Assembly (NCBI GenBank): GCA_004352715.1
Contig: SCFE01000070.1
Coordinates: 1,146,873 to 1,210,872, forward strand
Source: Hofstenia miamia
Taxonomy: Eukaryota > Xenacoelomorpha > Acoela
DNA: 64,000 bases
Direction: 5' to 3'
Below are positions 44,690 through 56,376 of the stretch, one piece after another. A program made the translations under genes and the position numbers. The notes beneath the pieces are model-generated. The model saw nothing but the letters and a program-made list of their open reading frames with translations. It made no database searches and was not told the origin of the DNA. The first letter of the stretch is position 1. Each line of letters begins with the position of its first letter.

Positions 44690-47240
44690 GAATGAAATGA
44701 CAACACTTTCCACAGAAGGCAAGTGAGACATCCTCATCCCTTTCTCAGCACTGGATCAAATTTCAAAAATTATACCAATCCCATACATCATCAGATGCAT
44801 GGTCTGGGAGTACTGAATCAGCCACTTCTCAGTTTAAATTGAGACCTCAAATGGTTTCTGTGCTTACTGAGACTGTGATCCCACACTGCAACATGAGCTT
44901 TAAATGGTTCATGAGACAGGGGGATGAGTATTCAGTCAAACTCATTTGCACCTGTCCTTCCTCAGCTTTAAATAGTTGACAATACTCAGAGAGAGGGTTT
45001 CATTGCACCAGGAACCTCAAGGGTGTGTGCTAAATGTAAAATTCTGGATTCTGCGCCTCTTATAGATGTTTCAGAGTCTCATATTATTAGACCTTGCCCA
45101 GACTCACATTCATCTGCATCCTCTACCAACTCACAAACTATTAAAAACATTTATAGATTGGAAAAGTTTACTTCTATTGAAGGCAAATTACTTCATCCAT
45201 ACTTCAAACCTATGAAGAAAACTCTCTATATTGTTGATTGCAACACTTCAGCTGAAATCAGCAAACATATAAAAACTCTTTTATGTTATCACAATTCTGT
45301 TCAATCTCCAGATGTGTTACCTTTTAGAATAGACTTTTAGAAATGAGTTCATTGCAATACTCTTCTATTATATGAGCACACTATGGTTAAAACTTTTGAA
45401 AGATGTTACTTAAACACTAATGTTCATCCATCTTTTGACGAAAATTTCAACTGGTTTTTAATTGTAAATATAATTCAGAGAATTGAATTGTTAAATATTG
45501 ACTACACATCCCTACATATTGTCAATTTTATTTGTGAAAAGGACATTTCATTTTCTGAACCTTCACAAGAATCTTGAAAAAGTTATCACATTAGCTACAA
45601 ACAACAAAGTAACCTTGTCATTTATTTACAATGAATGTGAGATTTTACTTACTCCTGAATTCTTTGAAATATTAGAATGTACATTAGAAAAGTTTTTCGT
45701 CTTTCACTTTGATGACTGTTGTTCTTAATAATGATTACAGTGACAACAGCATATCCAAAATGATTTACACAGATATCATGATGAAAAAAAACTGCCAGCC
45801 ATATGCTTCATTGTTGATACAAGGTTAGCAAATGATTTGTCTATTTTTTTAAGCTGCAGAAAAATGAAATGAAACTGATCAACTCAAAAATGTAGGCAAA
45901 GTGTCCATATGACTCACAAAAATTATCAGATTCTACTGTACAAGAATTATACAGTTATTGAAGGATGAAATATGGCCCTATATTGAAATATAAGCACCAT
46001 CAGTACATTACTACACATTTGTTGAATCAGCAATATCCAATATGCAGATATCTTTTAAACTCAAAGACAAATGTGATTTCAACAAAATTCTAATTTCATT
46101 AAATGCCAAAGCAGCAATATGGCTACTATCAATATTTTTAACTAAATTTGAAACTCTGTCATTACCTATTGACAAAAACCCCATCACAGTATGTTGAATG
46201 CTACAAAATTTGAAAAAGCAGTCTTACCCATTTTTACAAATCTAAAAACTGGTTGTTGAGTGGCATATCACTATCAACAAGACCTTTAAAAGCTGATGCT
46301 AAAATATTCTACAAATATGAGAAACACTTCACAAGATTGATTTTCTCAGTATGACATAACCAGTATAATTCCCACAATCATATTATGCTTTAAGCTAGAC
46401 ATTGATTTAGATGACATCAGACTGTTTTCAGATCATGTTCACAAATATATGTGGGGTGCAACAAGCAAAACACAATATCCTACACTTTCCAATGATTTAC
46501 TTCCTCTATCAACAGAAAACAGAAAAATTCTAAAACTATAAGACAACAGCATAAACAAAAACTTGCTGATAATTACAACAACTTCCTATACAAGTGGTTA
46601 CAAAAACTCTATGTCACTTGCAAATACCAGAAAGACATCTACTTCAATAAGTCTCTTTTACAAAATGGCCCACCTGGAAAGGTTTGAAGAAGATTAGTGA
46701 TGGTGTTAATAGTCTTGACAACAACAACTACCACAATCTCATTATGTTAACCAATTACACTAAAACAGAGAAATACAAATCTGCAGTAGAAAAGATTAAA
46801 AAACATGGAAATGACAAGCAATTGTATGTTGATTCTTCCCATGCTCTAACTCAACTCTTACAAAATTGTAAACTTATTCACAAACAAATCTCACAAACAA
46901 AACAAGCCATTTCAAAACTGTCTGTCCCAACATTTGCATCATTTTCAGGTGGCATGGCTATTCTCTTGGCCAACCTTACAAGGGAAAACTTGAAATTCTA
47001 CCATGTAGCTTACCAAGCTTACCAAGATGATGGGAACAACAATATCTCAATGTTCTTCAAAGTGATAAAAGAAACTTGTAATCTTGTCACAACTTTTCAA
47101 GAATTATACCCAACATCTACAATATATACAATATTGGCACATAATTCTGATTTTAATTCAAAATTAAATCTAATGATCACTATTAAAGGTTTACAACTTT
47201 ATCAAAAATTCTCATGTCTTTTCAATTTATAAAATAATCC
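44690..47240 (+). CDS. Unassigned coding-like block after the integrase
   Basis: Several long plus-strand open pieces, separated by few stops or shifts, continue for 2.5 kb past the normal end of pol: about 44,700-44,985 (SSDAWSGSTESATSQFKLR), 45,023-45,340 (YRLEKFTSIEGKLLHPYFKP), 45,383-45,728 (NNKVTLSFIYNECEILL), 46,050-46,190 (LISLNAKAAIWLLSIF), 46,390-46,540 (HKYMWGATSKT) and 46,684-47,232 (FASFSGGMAILLANLTREN). They read as one decayed protein or two. I recognise no family: no protease, polymerase, transposase or typical env features such as a signal peptide with a C-terminal anchor. A 19-nt stretch around KYMWGA recurs on the minus strand at about 50,350, in the next element. It may be an extra retroelement ORF, or part of a second element joined at about 44,690. 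Confidence 0.45.
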
Positions 47241-47414
47241 ACTTTCAGCAAACTCTTGTTATATCACACAGACTCCAACACAAAAATACATTGTTTTCAA
47301 AAATTATTTGACAACTGAACTTGAAACTATGTGCTCACTGCTCTGCTCTAGTACAACACTTTCAACAAAATTAAGGATTTAGCTAATGAGGAAATACAAG
47401 AATAATTTTATGAA

Positions 47415-47531
47415 TATGAATATATGAATTCTTTTAGAATTGAAAAAATATTCAGTGAAAAGAATGGAATGATATTTGTTAAGTGGTCAGGATATCCTGA
47501 TAAATGTAATAGTTGGATTAGTCAAAATTAG
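47415..47531 (+). pseudogene. Chromodomain
   Basis: FRIEKIFSEKNGMIFVKWSG followed by YPDKCNSWISQN and stop matches the chromodomain core (xxVEKIL...Y.VKWKGY....NSW). One of the aromatic cage positions is changed (Phe where Tyr is usual). An upstream stretch (IKDLANEEIQE) leads into it. Chromodomains at the C-terminus of retroelement integrases guide integration to modified histones; here it stands 2.7 kb past the integrase, just before the LTR at 47,637. Confidence 0.7.
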
Positions 47532-47636
47532 CAATTAATAACCCTTCATAGTTGTTTGATAGTATCTTTTTTCTTTATTTGAATATTCTTAAAAGCTGTT
47601 GTTTGATCTGTTTTTTTAACTTTCAGTTAAATGATA

Positions 47637-48258
47637 GTTAGCATCATCCAGATTAACTAATGTTGATTAAGAAGAAGAATAAGATCAAAAACAATTGTAA
47701 AAATATATGATCAGCTTAGATTACTGTGTGTTATGCAACCATGTAAGAACAAGTGTCAATTATGAGAGATTAGTACTTTGTCTGAAATACTATAAATAGA
47801 TTAAATTCAGTATAAACAATTGATAAAGAAATTCATTGGGAATTCTTATATTGTTTCTTTAATATGTTTTGAATATTTAGTACAATGTCAAGCTAAACTA
47901 GTTATGTTTAGTAGTGGTCTGGATCCATCATGATATTGATTTTAGGTTCTTTGTGCCAGATCACAAAAGTGCACTTAAGTTATGTATAGGGGTTTTATTC
48001 TTGTTCAGTTGACTATTGATTATTCACTACTAATTATAACAAATTCAAAATACAGTTGGAGGGGCAAAACCTAGGAATTATATCTATATTATTTTAGATC
48101 CAAATTATTGACTATAATGTGAACAATAACAAGACTGTGCATTTAGCAACTATTAAATTTAAGTTCAGAAGCTGCTAAATATTAAGTTAGTGTTAATCAA
48201 ATATATTTCAGTAATAGCTACATGTAATATTAAAAATGCAGCTAGTTAGGTTGTAGTA
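47637..48258 (+). repeat. LTR of the TGTAGCATCATCC family, plus orientation, 3'-truncated
   Basis: Starts at a slightly decayed TTAGCATCATCC and follows the reverse complement of 59,193 downward: AAGAAGAATAAGAT, ACTATAAATAGATTAAA (TATA-like), GTAGTGGTCTGGATCCATC, AAAAGTGCACTTAAGTTA, AGGGGTTTTATTC, CCTAGGAATTATATCTATAT and ATAGCTACATGTAATATTA. It stops at about 48,258, some 400 bp short, where it meets an LTR of opposite orientation. Confidence 0.75.
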
Positions 48259-48632
48259 AATAATCAAACCAGAATAAGAAACAAATATAAGAATTCTGAA
48301 GCAATGTATTTATCAATTGTTACAATCAATTTTTCTCTATTTATAGTTAACTTGAAAAAAGTACCTGTTGATTTCAAATTTTGAATTGTTTGTCTGCCAA
48401 GATGGCTAAAAATAATGGAAGGGAATTTGCACCTTTGTTTTGCCAAACTAGTAGTATCAATGAATACTAATTCTAATCAATTACACTGATATTTCTTGGT
48501 TGCATAATACAAACTAATCTATGTTGATAATAAAGTAATATAATATATTTTTAATCACATTTTAGATTCAAACTTAATTTTCTGTATCTGACTTTCTTTC
48601 ATTAGCAGCCTAATTAGTTAGATGATGCTACA
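48259..48632 (-). repeat. LTR of the same family, minus orientation, truncated
   Basis: Matches 54,945-55,323: AAGAAACAAATATAAGA, TTTTTCTCTATTTATAGTTA, CCAAGATGGCTAAAAATAAT, ending GATGATGCTACA at 48,632. Only the outer about 370 bp is present. Placed left of the minus-strand element, it should be its 3' LTR. Confidence 0.75.
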
Positions 48633-49085
48633 CACCTGCCTCAGATTGCATTATTTTTAGTACTGCTCATTCTCCATGTACTAATGTGTCCACTTTCTGT
48701 GTTATGCCAGATCTCAACTGAGATGGCCAGGTCTCAATCATTTCAAACATCTTTGTTGGTGCTATCCATTAATGAGGCAAATGCTTTTATAAAATACAAA
48801 AAGAAAATTCTCTTCATCAACTCTTCTCTCGCCTTAGTAAAACACCACTGAAGCTCTCCTGCTCCTTTCAAAAACTCTCTCAGTTCTACATCAGCCTCTG
48901 CCACTATTCCTACTCATTCACCATTCTCAGAAGAAACTCCATCATATACTCCTCCTAATGTAATAAACTCTAGATCACCTTCACCTTCTCCTCATCAATA
49001 TGAATCTTTCAGAAGATATCATTCAGAAAAATGCTCACACCAACCTCAAAATGTCCGTCAACAGCACACTAATCTCAAGCTTTGT
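48633..49085. other. Interval between the LTR and the minus-strand element body
   Basis: The plus strand has a Ser/Pro-rich open stretch (NSLSSTSASATIPTHSPFSE, about 48,870-48,930), and the minus strand is also partly open. I cannot tell which, if any, was coding. Confidence 0.3.
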
Positions 49086-50600
49086 TTATCTGTAAACTTT
49101 TCTCAGGCTTTGCATATTTGCCACATCTTTGTAGAAAAAACTGATGCTATTTCTTACTTCTTGTTCTGTTATTTTGTTTGGGTCATTTTTATTGATTCTC
49201 ATCATTGATACTATCTCCACACATTTTCTGACATCATAATAATGATATTTCTTCTCCCCATTGTCCATCCATACCACATCATTCACTCTCTAGAATAGTA
49301 TTATTGCTTTAGGTGTGTGGCTTTGAATTTCAATTTGTAAGTCCTTCAACTGTGTCCTTATACACTTTCCTTGTGTGTATAAGTGATAGGGAGCTATTGT
49401 TCCCTCAATATACATTCTTTCCTGGTTGTAGTTTCTCAGCATTATCTCTTTTGATTTTTCATATTCTTGTTTTTTTTACTATTCACATGGCCTTTTCCTT
49501 TGTATTTGCATACAATTTATACTCTAACATTCTTTGGCAACCTCCAACTCAGTAATATCATTGGTATCAGGATTGTTTCTGGTGGTGTACATATCTCTAT
49601 TTGTCTTTCTATTTCTCTGTATTACCCTGTAGTTGTTGTTGCTGTGGCTAGCTCTATTCCATCTACAATTGTTTCCCTAAATTGTGTGGGTTAGTCCTTT
49701 TTTTACTCATCTTCAATCATATATTTTCTTTCATTTCTATTTTTTGAGGTAATATGCTAAACATCCATTGCAAGCTCATTTTATGGTTTTAAGAGTTCTT
49801 CTAATTCTGTTTTATTGAACCCCTCTGTAAATATAAGCTTCATTGTTGCTACTATTTGCTCCCCTTTGACTTTTTGATAATTTCTTACTTTGATATCTTG
49901 AATTTCTGTCATTACTTTAATTTCTACTAGAAATCATTCATCTTCTGTGTCTATCCATTCTATCATTTTAGCCAGACTTACTCCTTCCCACTTTTTAATG
50001 TTGATTCTGTTGATTGCCTCTTGATTTTCAGGGATCATATTAATTGTGTTGAGGTTAACAATTCTTCCTCCTCCAAGATTTCTCTTTCAGATTTTGTCAC
50101 CATTTTGCAAATTTCTATGGGCTCTGTTATCCCGCCCTTTTTAATCATTTCAGCAATTTATATTATCTTAGTAAATTTGCATCACAGACTATCCCTTTCA
50201 TATCTTTCCATTGCTTTTTTAAGAATCTGCTGCACATTTTTATTTGTTATGATTTTCTTATGTTTTGCTTGCCAGTTTTCACTTGATTATTTTCTTAGTT
50301 GTTAGCCATGGTTGCTTCTCAAGTTGTCTTAAACATGTTTCAGACATTGCACCCCACATATATTTTTTCATTAGCTCTTTGAATATTGACAACTTGCTCA
50401 GGCATATTCCAGTCTTGTTCACTATTTCCACTATTGATATTTTTCCCATGGGATTCTTGTTCACTATAATCTGGCTGATTGCTTTTTCTATTATCTGCAT
50501 CAGCTTTTGTGTTTTACCTGGGGATTCAATTTTCTCAACATGGCCTTTTAGGAGCCAGTTATTTGATTGCTTTTAATTTCTGAATAAAGAATTGTATAGG
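49086..50600 (-). pseudogene. Unassigned 3' coding-like block of the minus-strand element
   Basis: The minus strand has open pieces at 50,279-50,500 (MQIIEKAISQIIVNKNPMGK, then LMKKYMWGAMSET), about 49,880-50,040 (WEGVSLAKMIEWIDTEDE) and 49,086-49,286 (MDNGEKKYHYYDVRKCVEIV). They follow the RNase H start at about 50,600 directly; no zinc-binding HHCC or DDE integrase motif is visible. The KYMWGA segment is shared with the block at 44.7-47.2 kb. Function unknown. Confidence 0.4.
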
Positions 50601-51500
50601 AACCTCTTTTCCATTCTTCAGTTGCCCCATTGTTGCTCCAATTGCAACTTTGCTGGAATCACAGTCTAGAATAAATTTTTCATTATAATCTTATGTGCTT
50701 AATGATGATAATTTTGCTAATTTTTCCTTGAGGTTATCCAACTCATCTTGGTCTTGCCATGTCCATACAAATGGTAATAATTTCCTCATGAGTTTGGTCA
50801 CATTTGCAGTTTTTCTGGTGAAAATTAGGATAAAGGTTCTGTAAAAATTAAAAAAATCCCATTATCCTCTGTATATCCTTTTTGTTATTTGGCTTTTCTT
50901 TTTTCCAGATCATCTCTCTTTTGTTGTCCTTCATGCATATTCTACTTTCTCAATATTTCTTCCCAGAAATACTATCTTCTCCTTCAATATATCACACTTA
51001 TTTTGATTCATTCAAAGTCCAGCTTTCTCCAATATTGTCAGTGTTCTTTCCAGTTTCTCTAGGTGCTCTTGTACCATATTGCTTGTTACTACGGATGTCA
51101 TCTATGTAATCATTGACTCCATCTTCCATTCTATGTGTTTTATTCTTCAATACTTTTGTGATGTATCTCTTAAAAGTTGTTAAACATCATATATATCCAT
51201 TTGTACAGCCTGTATGTTGTTATGAATGCCGTTTTTTGATGCTGTCTTTTTTCCATTTTCACCTGCCAATATGCCTTACATAAGTCTATTGATGTAAAGT
51301 ATTTGTGCTTGCTTGCCTCATATAGCATATCCTCTATACATGGGGGTACAATTCCTTCTTTGTTCAGTTTGCAGAAGTCTATGCATAGGTGCTACTTGTC
51401 TCCCTGTTTCACAAACACTGTTGGTGCTGCATATGGGTTTTCACTTGGATGAATTATCTTATTGTTGATCAATTCATTTAGTATGTAGTTGTATTAGTTG
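50600..51500 (-). pseudogene. Ty3-like reverse transcriptase and start of RNase H
   Basis: From 51,490 down on the minus strand: INNKIIHPSENPYAAPTVFV, CIDFCKLN, YFTSIDLCKAYWQVKME (first catalytic Asp), KTAFITTYRLYKW. The YxDD region is scrambled. A thumb-like IQRIMGFF follows, and FILDCDSSKVAIGATMGQLK (about 50,620-50,680) matches the RT-to-RNase H junction. The text ends in QFFIQKLKAIK and then changes to the unassigned block. Frameshifts throughout. Confidence 0.75.
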
Positions 51501-52165
51501 TATTTGTCTTTCATCTGCTCTGGCACCCTTCTTACTGGCAGCTTTATGGGCTTGTTCTTTGTCATTATTATCTTGTGTGTTTTGCCTATCACTTGACCCA
51601 CACTTATTTTTCTGTAATTGAATATTCATTTGTGTCTCTTGAGCATCTCTTTTAACTGTTGAATCTCCTCCTCTTCCAAGTGTTGGTAGTCTGCATCCTT
51701 TATCTCCAGTATTCTGTATGCATCTTATTTGTTTGCTTTCATGCCTAGCTCTTGAAGTGGCTCTTGGGAGCACTTGCAACTTTGATGGTGTTCATACACT
51801 ACCAGTTGAGTTGGCCATGTGGAGTAATTACTGCTTTCCTTTGCACATCCTTGAATCAACATTGCAAATTACTCCCCTATCATTTACTTTGATGGCTCTC
51901 CAAATACATCTGATGTATTTTCCATATATTTTAATGTTTGATCTCTTCATATTAACATTCCCATTTGTTGCATTGAGGGTTGTTATCTTCCCTTTCCTGC
52001 TTTTCACTGTGCAAACACTTGATGTCATTGACACTCTTTTCATGGTAATTCCTTTATTTTTGTATAAAATTACATTGGCTGTTATTTGATTCTATGTTTC
52101 TATCATATACATTTTTCACTGGTGTGGCTGCAAATGAATGTCTACTTCAGTTCAAACATAATCAT

Positions 52166-52620
52166 CTATTGTTTACCTACTTCCTCCTCAATCTCAATTT
52201 CTTTCTCTTTTACTTTTATTGTTCTGCTTGCATAGTTTATAACACATCTATTTTCAGTTAGGAAATTGTTTCCAAGTATGACCTCATAAGGTAAAAAGTT
52301 ATTATGTGTATCCACTACCACTAAAAATTGCTCATTTGAACATGATTTTATCATTTCTTTTGTGTTGATATAATCTTCCAATTCATTGATTAACTGTTTG
52401 TTAAACTGTCCAAGTCTTTGTGCTTGAGAGCCAATTTAATTGTCCACTGTCAGTTATTATTGATGCTGCTGCTCCTGTGTCAATAGTTGCTTTCTGCATT
52501 ATTCCATTGATCATTACCAATATCATGATTATATTGTCTAAATTCATTAAAATCATTATGGGTGCACAGTTTTTATAAATCAGCACTCTAGCTAGTTTTC
52601 TGAATCTTCATTGGTTTGTG
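52166..52620 (-). pseudogene. Ty3-like aspartic protease
   Basis: KATIDTGAAASIITD at about 52,445-52,490 carries the DTGA active site. After a frameshift, FLPYEVILGNNFLTENRCVI (52,245-52,305) matches the ILGxxFL closing region. The block lies between gag and RT, as usual. Confidence 0.7.
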
Positions 52621-52689
52621 AGGCTTCACCAATTTCATTTTCCAATGCCTTTAAATCCTCATATTCATAGTAGGCTTCCTCATTTCCAA

Positions 52690-53880
52690 TTATGTTTATC
52701 TGTTTGGTGCAATCAGGTTCTTATGACCCTTCTGTCCACAGCTAAAGCACTTGACATCCTTTTCTATCACTTTCTTTGTTTTTCCATCTTTTTCTTTAAT
52801 TTTGATGATTTTATCTGGTTTGTTTTTGCTGTATGTCTTGCTTAGAGATTGTGATTTTGGGTTGTTTCTAAATATTGGTGCCTCTCTATGCCAGGTAGCT
52901 TTTTGATAAATTCTCACATTATTTTTAATTTCTGTTTGTATGTCAACTGCTTTTCAGATAATTTTTTCCAGCTTGTTATCCACACAACACTTGATCTCAA
53001 ATTGTGTTCCAATGCTTTCTGGCATTCCCTTTCAAATGTGTGAAAACAAATTGTATTTCAAATATCTGTACTCTCTTGAACTTAGCATTTCTAGTAACTT
53101 GACCTGTTGGATGTAATTCCAAATGTTGTCACTCTTCTTCATTTTTAGGGCATTTAGAATGATCTGATATTGGTTTTAAAACTTTCATTTTCATAGTAAT
53201 TTATGAAATTGCCTATCAACAGTTTGTAATTGTATCAGTATCCAATAGTGAATATTGCTGGTATGCTGTCTTTGTGCAGTATGGGGAAGTCTTGTTGCTG
53301 CTGCTTCTTGGTTCACCTTCCTTTCTGCCATGGTGATTTCAAACATTTGAAGCCATTCTATCAATGTCAGGTTATAACCATCAACCATTCCATTAAATTT
53401 TGGTAACATTGCCATTCAAGGTATGGTGTCATTAGTTCTATTTCTAATATCAAATGTTCATACCTTGGTTTGCTGTGCTTTTGTACTGTTTCTTCATTTT
53501 GAAGTTGGTCAGTGCCTTGGCTTCATGTTGAAACAGTTCAGTCTGCCTGTCTAATCTTATTTGCATATCCACTTTGAGTTCATTCAGCATGTTTTCACTT
53601 TGCTGTTCCATTGGCTTAAATTTATCCATCAATTGTTTTATTTCGTCTCTCAGCAACATTTCTGTTTCATTACTTCTTAATATTTCAATGATTTCTCAGG
53701 GACTCATTTCTGGAGACATGTGCAATGTCTGTAACTCCATCACAGGGGACAAATCTGTATCTTCAGAGTGTGATTTTGACTGTGAAGCTCTAGGGGTTAC
53801 CACTTTGGGTGCTGTCTTTTTGGCACTACCTTTTCTTCCTTTGTTAGTAATTTTTTTTAGAGATCATTCATAGTGGCTTT
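52690..53880 (-). pseudogene. Ty3-like gag with zinc knuckle
   Basis: The minus strand begins with a basic, Ser-rich stretch (KGRKGSAKKTAPKVVTPRAS, about 53,795-53,855), followed by a charged helix (EMLLRDEIKQLMDKFKPMEQ, 53,600-53,660), MLPKFNGMVDGYNLTLIEWL of the capsid start (53,350-53,410), later capsid text in another frame, and a Lys-rich tail ending in CFSCGQKGHKNLIA (52,706-52,749). That knuckle keeps C, C and H, but the last Cys position is Ala. No clear start codon. Confidence 0.7.
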
Positions 53881-54231
53881 CCTTCTCAGTTCTCATTGTT
53901 GTGCACTATGCTAGGTGTGTATAGATTTTTTCACTGACAATGAAATTCTTATTGCTATAACCATCAAGGTGCTTATGATTACATTTCTTGAATAAAAAGT
54001 ATAGTGTCAGGGTATCCAAGTTGTGTTACTGATTGCATCTTGGGTGCCTGTGTTCAGTGTAAAAAAAAATTTTTTTTTGAGAAGAAACAACTATCTTAAA
54101 TCAGAGAAAGAAAAGAAATTTTTTTTACAGATCCTGCTTGTTCTTTTTAGCAGTCATTTTCTCCATGTAACATCCTCTACCAGGCTTTGACAACCATTGA
54201 ATCCATTATACTATTATAATTAGAATGATAC
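53881..54231 (-). other. Leader region of the minus-strand element
   Basis: Non-coding; contains an A9T9-like palindromic run at about 54,061-54,080. Its LTR-proximal part (CTCTACCAGGCTT) recurs beside the old LTR at 12.9 kb. No clear primer binding site next to the LTR. Confidence 0.4.
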
Positions 54232-55323
54232 ACTAGCAGGGATGTACTAATCTTATACTGTTTGACTTCTACATTATTAACTCCATTAACTGTAATTACT
54301 AGATGATATAATGAACACTATTTAGGTGACAAAGCTCTGTAGCATCTTTTCCAGTTTTTGGTGATTAGGCATCCACCTGAGACTGACCTCCTCATCCAGT
54401 AACAATCACTCTTCTACATTCCAGTTGAATGAGTTCCACCTCTCAGCTCACTGATATAACTTATGTGTACCCTATCCTAGATTAGTGCTTACTCAAGACT
54501 TGACACAACTAAACTTAATCTCAATTTGTACAGTGTACTATATACTTGCAATCTTGATTGTTGCTAGCTGCTTAATTAATATTGTTTTTAGCCATTACTG
54601 AAATATATTTGCATATTTCACTAATTTATTATCTAGCAGCTTCCTACCATATATGTAATAATCAATAAATGCTCAGTCATTATATTGGTCAAATATAATC
54701 ATTAATTTGGATCTAAAATAATGTAGATATAAATTCTAACATTTGGCTTCTAGCCTTATTTCAAGTTATTTATCATTGCTACATAAAACAAAGCTATTGA
54801 TAGTTAGATAAATGGAACTAAAAACTCGTAAACATATTTCTAGCATAAGTGCATGTTCATGGCTCAGCACAAGGAGTCTAGAATCATTCCCATGAAGAGA
54901 TCCTTGCCACTACTGAACATCAATTGTTTAGCATAACATTGTATTAAACAATGAAACCATAACAAGAAACAAATATAAGAGTTCTGAAGAAATTTCATTA
55001 TCAAACTGTTACAATGAATTTTTCTCTATTTATAGTTAACTTGAAAAAAAGCACATGTTGATTTTAAAATTTGAATTGTTCATCTTCCAAGATGGCTAAA
55101 AATAATGGAAGTGAATTTGCCCCCTTTGTTTTGCCAAATTTGTAGGATCAACAAATACTAATTCTAATCAATTACACTGATATTTTTTGCTTAAATAATA
55201 CAAACTAATCTAAGTTGATAATAAAGTTTTATAATATATTTTCAATTACATCTTATATTCTTTCTTAATTTTCTTTAACTGACTTTCTTTAATTAGCAGT
55301 TTCATTCATTGGATGATGCTAAA
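54232..55323 (-). repeat. Full-length LTR (5' LTR of the minus-strand element)
   Basis: About 1.09 kb, aligning from end to end with the solo LTR at 58,171-59,193: GTGACRAAGC, GCATCYRCC, CTCACTGATATAACTTATGTG, TAGCAGCTTCCTA, TTTGGATCTAAAATAAT, CCAAGATGGCTAAAAATAAT and the outer end GGATGATGCTA. Confidence 0.8.
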
Positions 55324-56376
55324 TTAACCTCACTAAGGTAGAGAAGTGCAAATGTAAAGGCACTTTTTTGACCATAAAAAATAGTGGTGTAAAATTAGAA
55401 ACTAGAATTATTATTTATTGATTTCTAATTGCAAAACATTTATTGTTAATTAAGTTAATAAATGCAGGCTATAAAAATTTAGAGCAAAAAATAACTTCAG
55501 CTAAAAGTCAATAGCTTGGACTTTTACTGAAGTGAGTGAAATCAGAAGTTTACCATTTTAATTGATCCTTAGATCACAGGAATATTTATTAAAAGACCTG
55601 TAAGTGACTTTAGTATTTCATATGGTATCCTGAACATCACTATAATGAAAAATTAATGTGTAACAAAGGTCATTATCAATAAACTTTTACTGAAAATCAG
55701 TATTTAATCATATTGTGAATGATGCAACTTAGCTAAATATTATCTGAGGCAATGGTGATATAAGTAGCAGTACTACTTAAATTATGTATAATGATTTAAT
55801 TAATTGTTTCTTTGATGCTAAATATGTTTGATGAAGGAATTGGTCTTCACCAATGAATGAAGAGAGATGTACTGTTCTATGTTAACTAGTTATTATGTTG
55901 CTAATAACAGATTAAGTATTATACTAAGGACAATGGTTATTTTAGTTTAAGTTCACTTGCACTGGAATCATTATCACAAATATAAAAACTCAATGTTTAA
56001 CAAGAGCAAATTCTCTGTGACTCACTTCACTAGTTAACCTCAAACCACACCAAGAGTTGCATTAATAGTGTTCATCTGCTATTAGTAATCTGGTCAGTGC
56101 TTGTCACCACAACTTAAATACATGAATTTTACTCATTACAAATATTTGCAGATTAATTTTCAACATATTCAGTATTACATGCAGGAGTTAATGGTTTAGG
56201 GTTTAACTAAAAAGTAAAAAGAGATTGCTGAAACAGTGTCAATGTTACTGAATTTTATGGAGATAACAATGCTATCATTGAGAGCTTGGGATTTCACAAT
56301 TGTCTATTTAGTAAATTAGAAAACAGTTTATAGTAATGAAGGTTAAATTCAACATATTGTAGTCAAACAATTAAAC
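55324..56376. other. Intronic interval without recognised content
   Basis: AT-rich, no exon or element identified. Confidence 0.4.

Larger units (their letters stand above)
48259..55323 (-). mobile_element. Ty3-like LTR retrotransposon, minus strand
   Basis: 5' LTR at 54,232-55,323, leader with A/T runs at 54,060-54,130, gag, protease, RT, partial RNase H, unassigned block, and a truncated 3' LTR at 48,259-48,632. No integrase seen. Related in gag and protease text to the plus-strand element at 39.4-44.7 kb, but with a different LTR. Confidence 0.7.
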
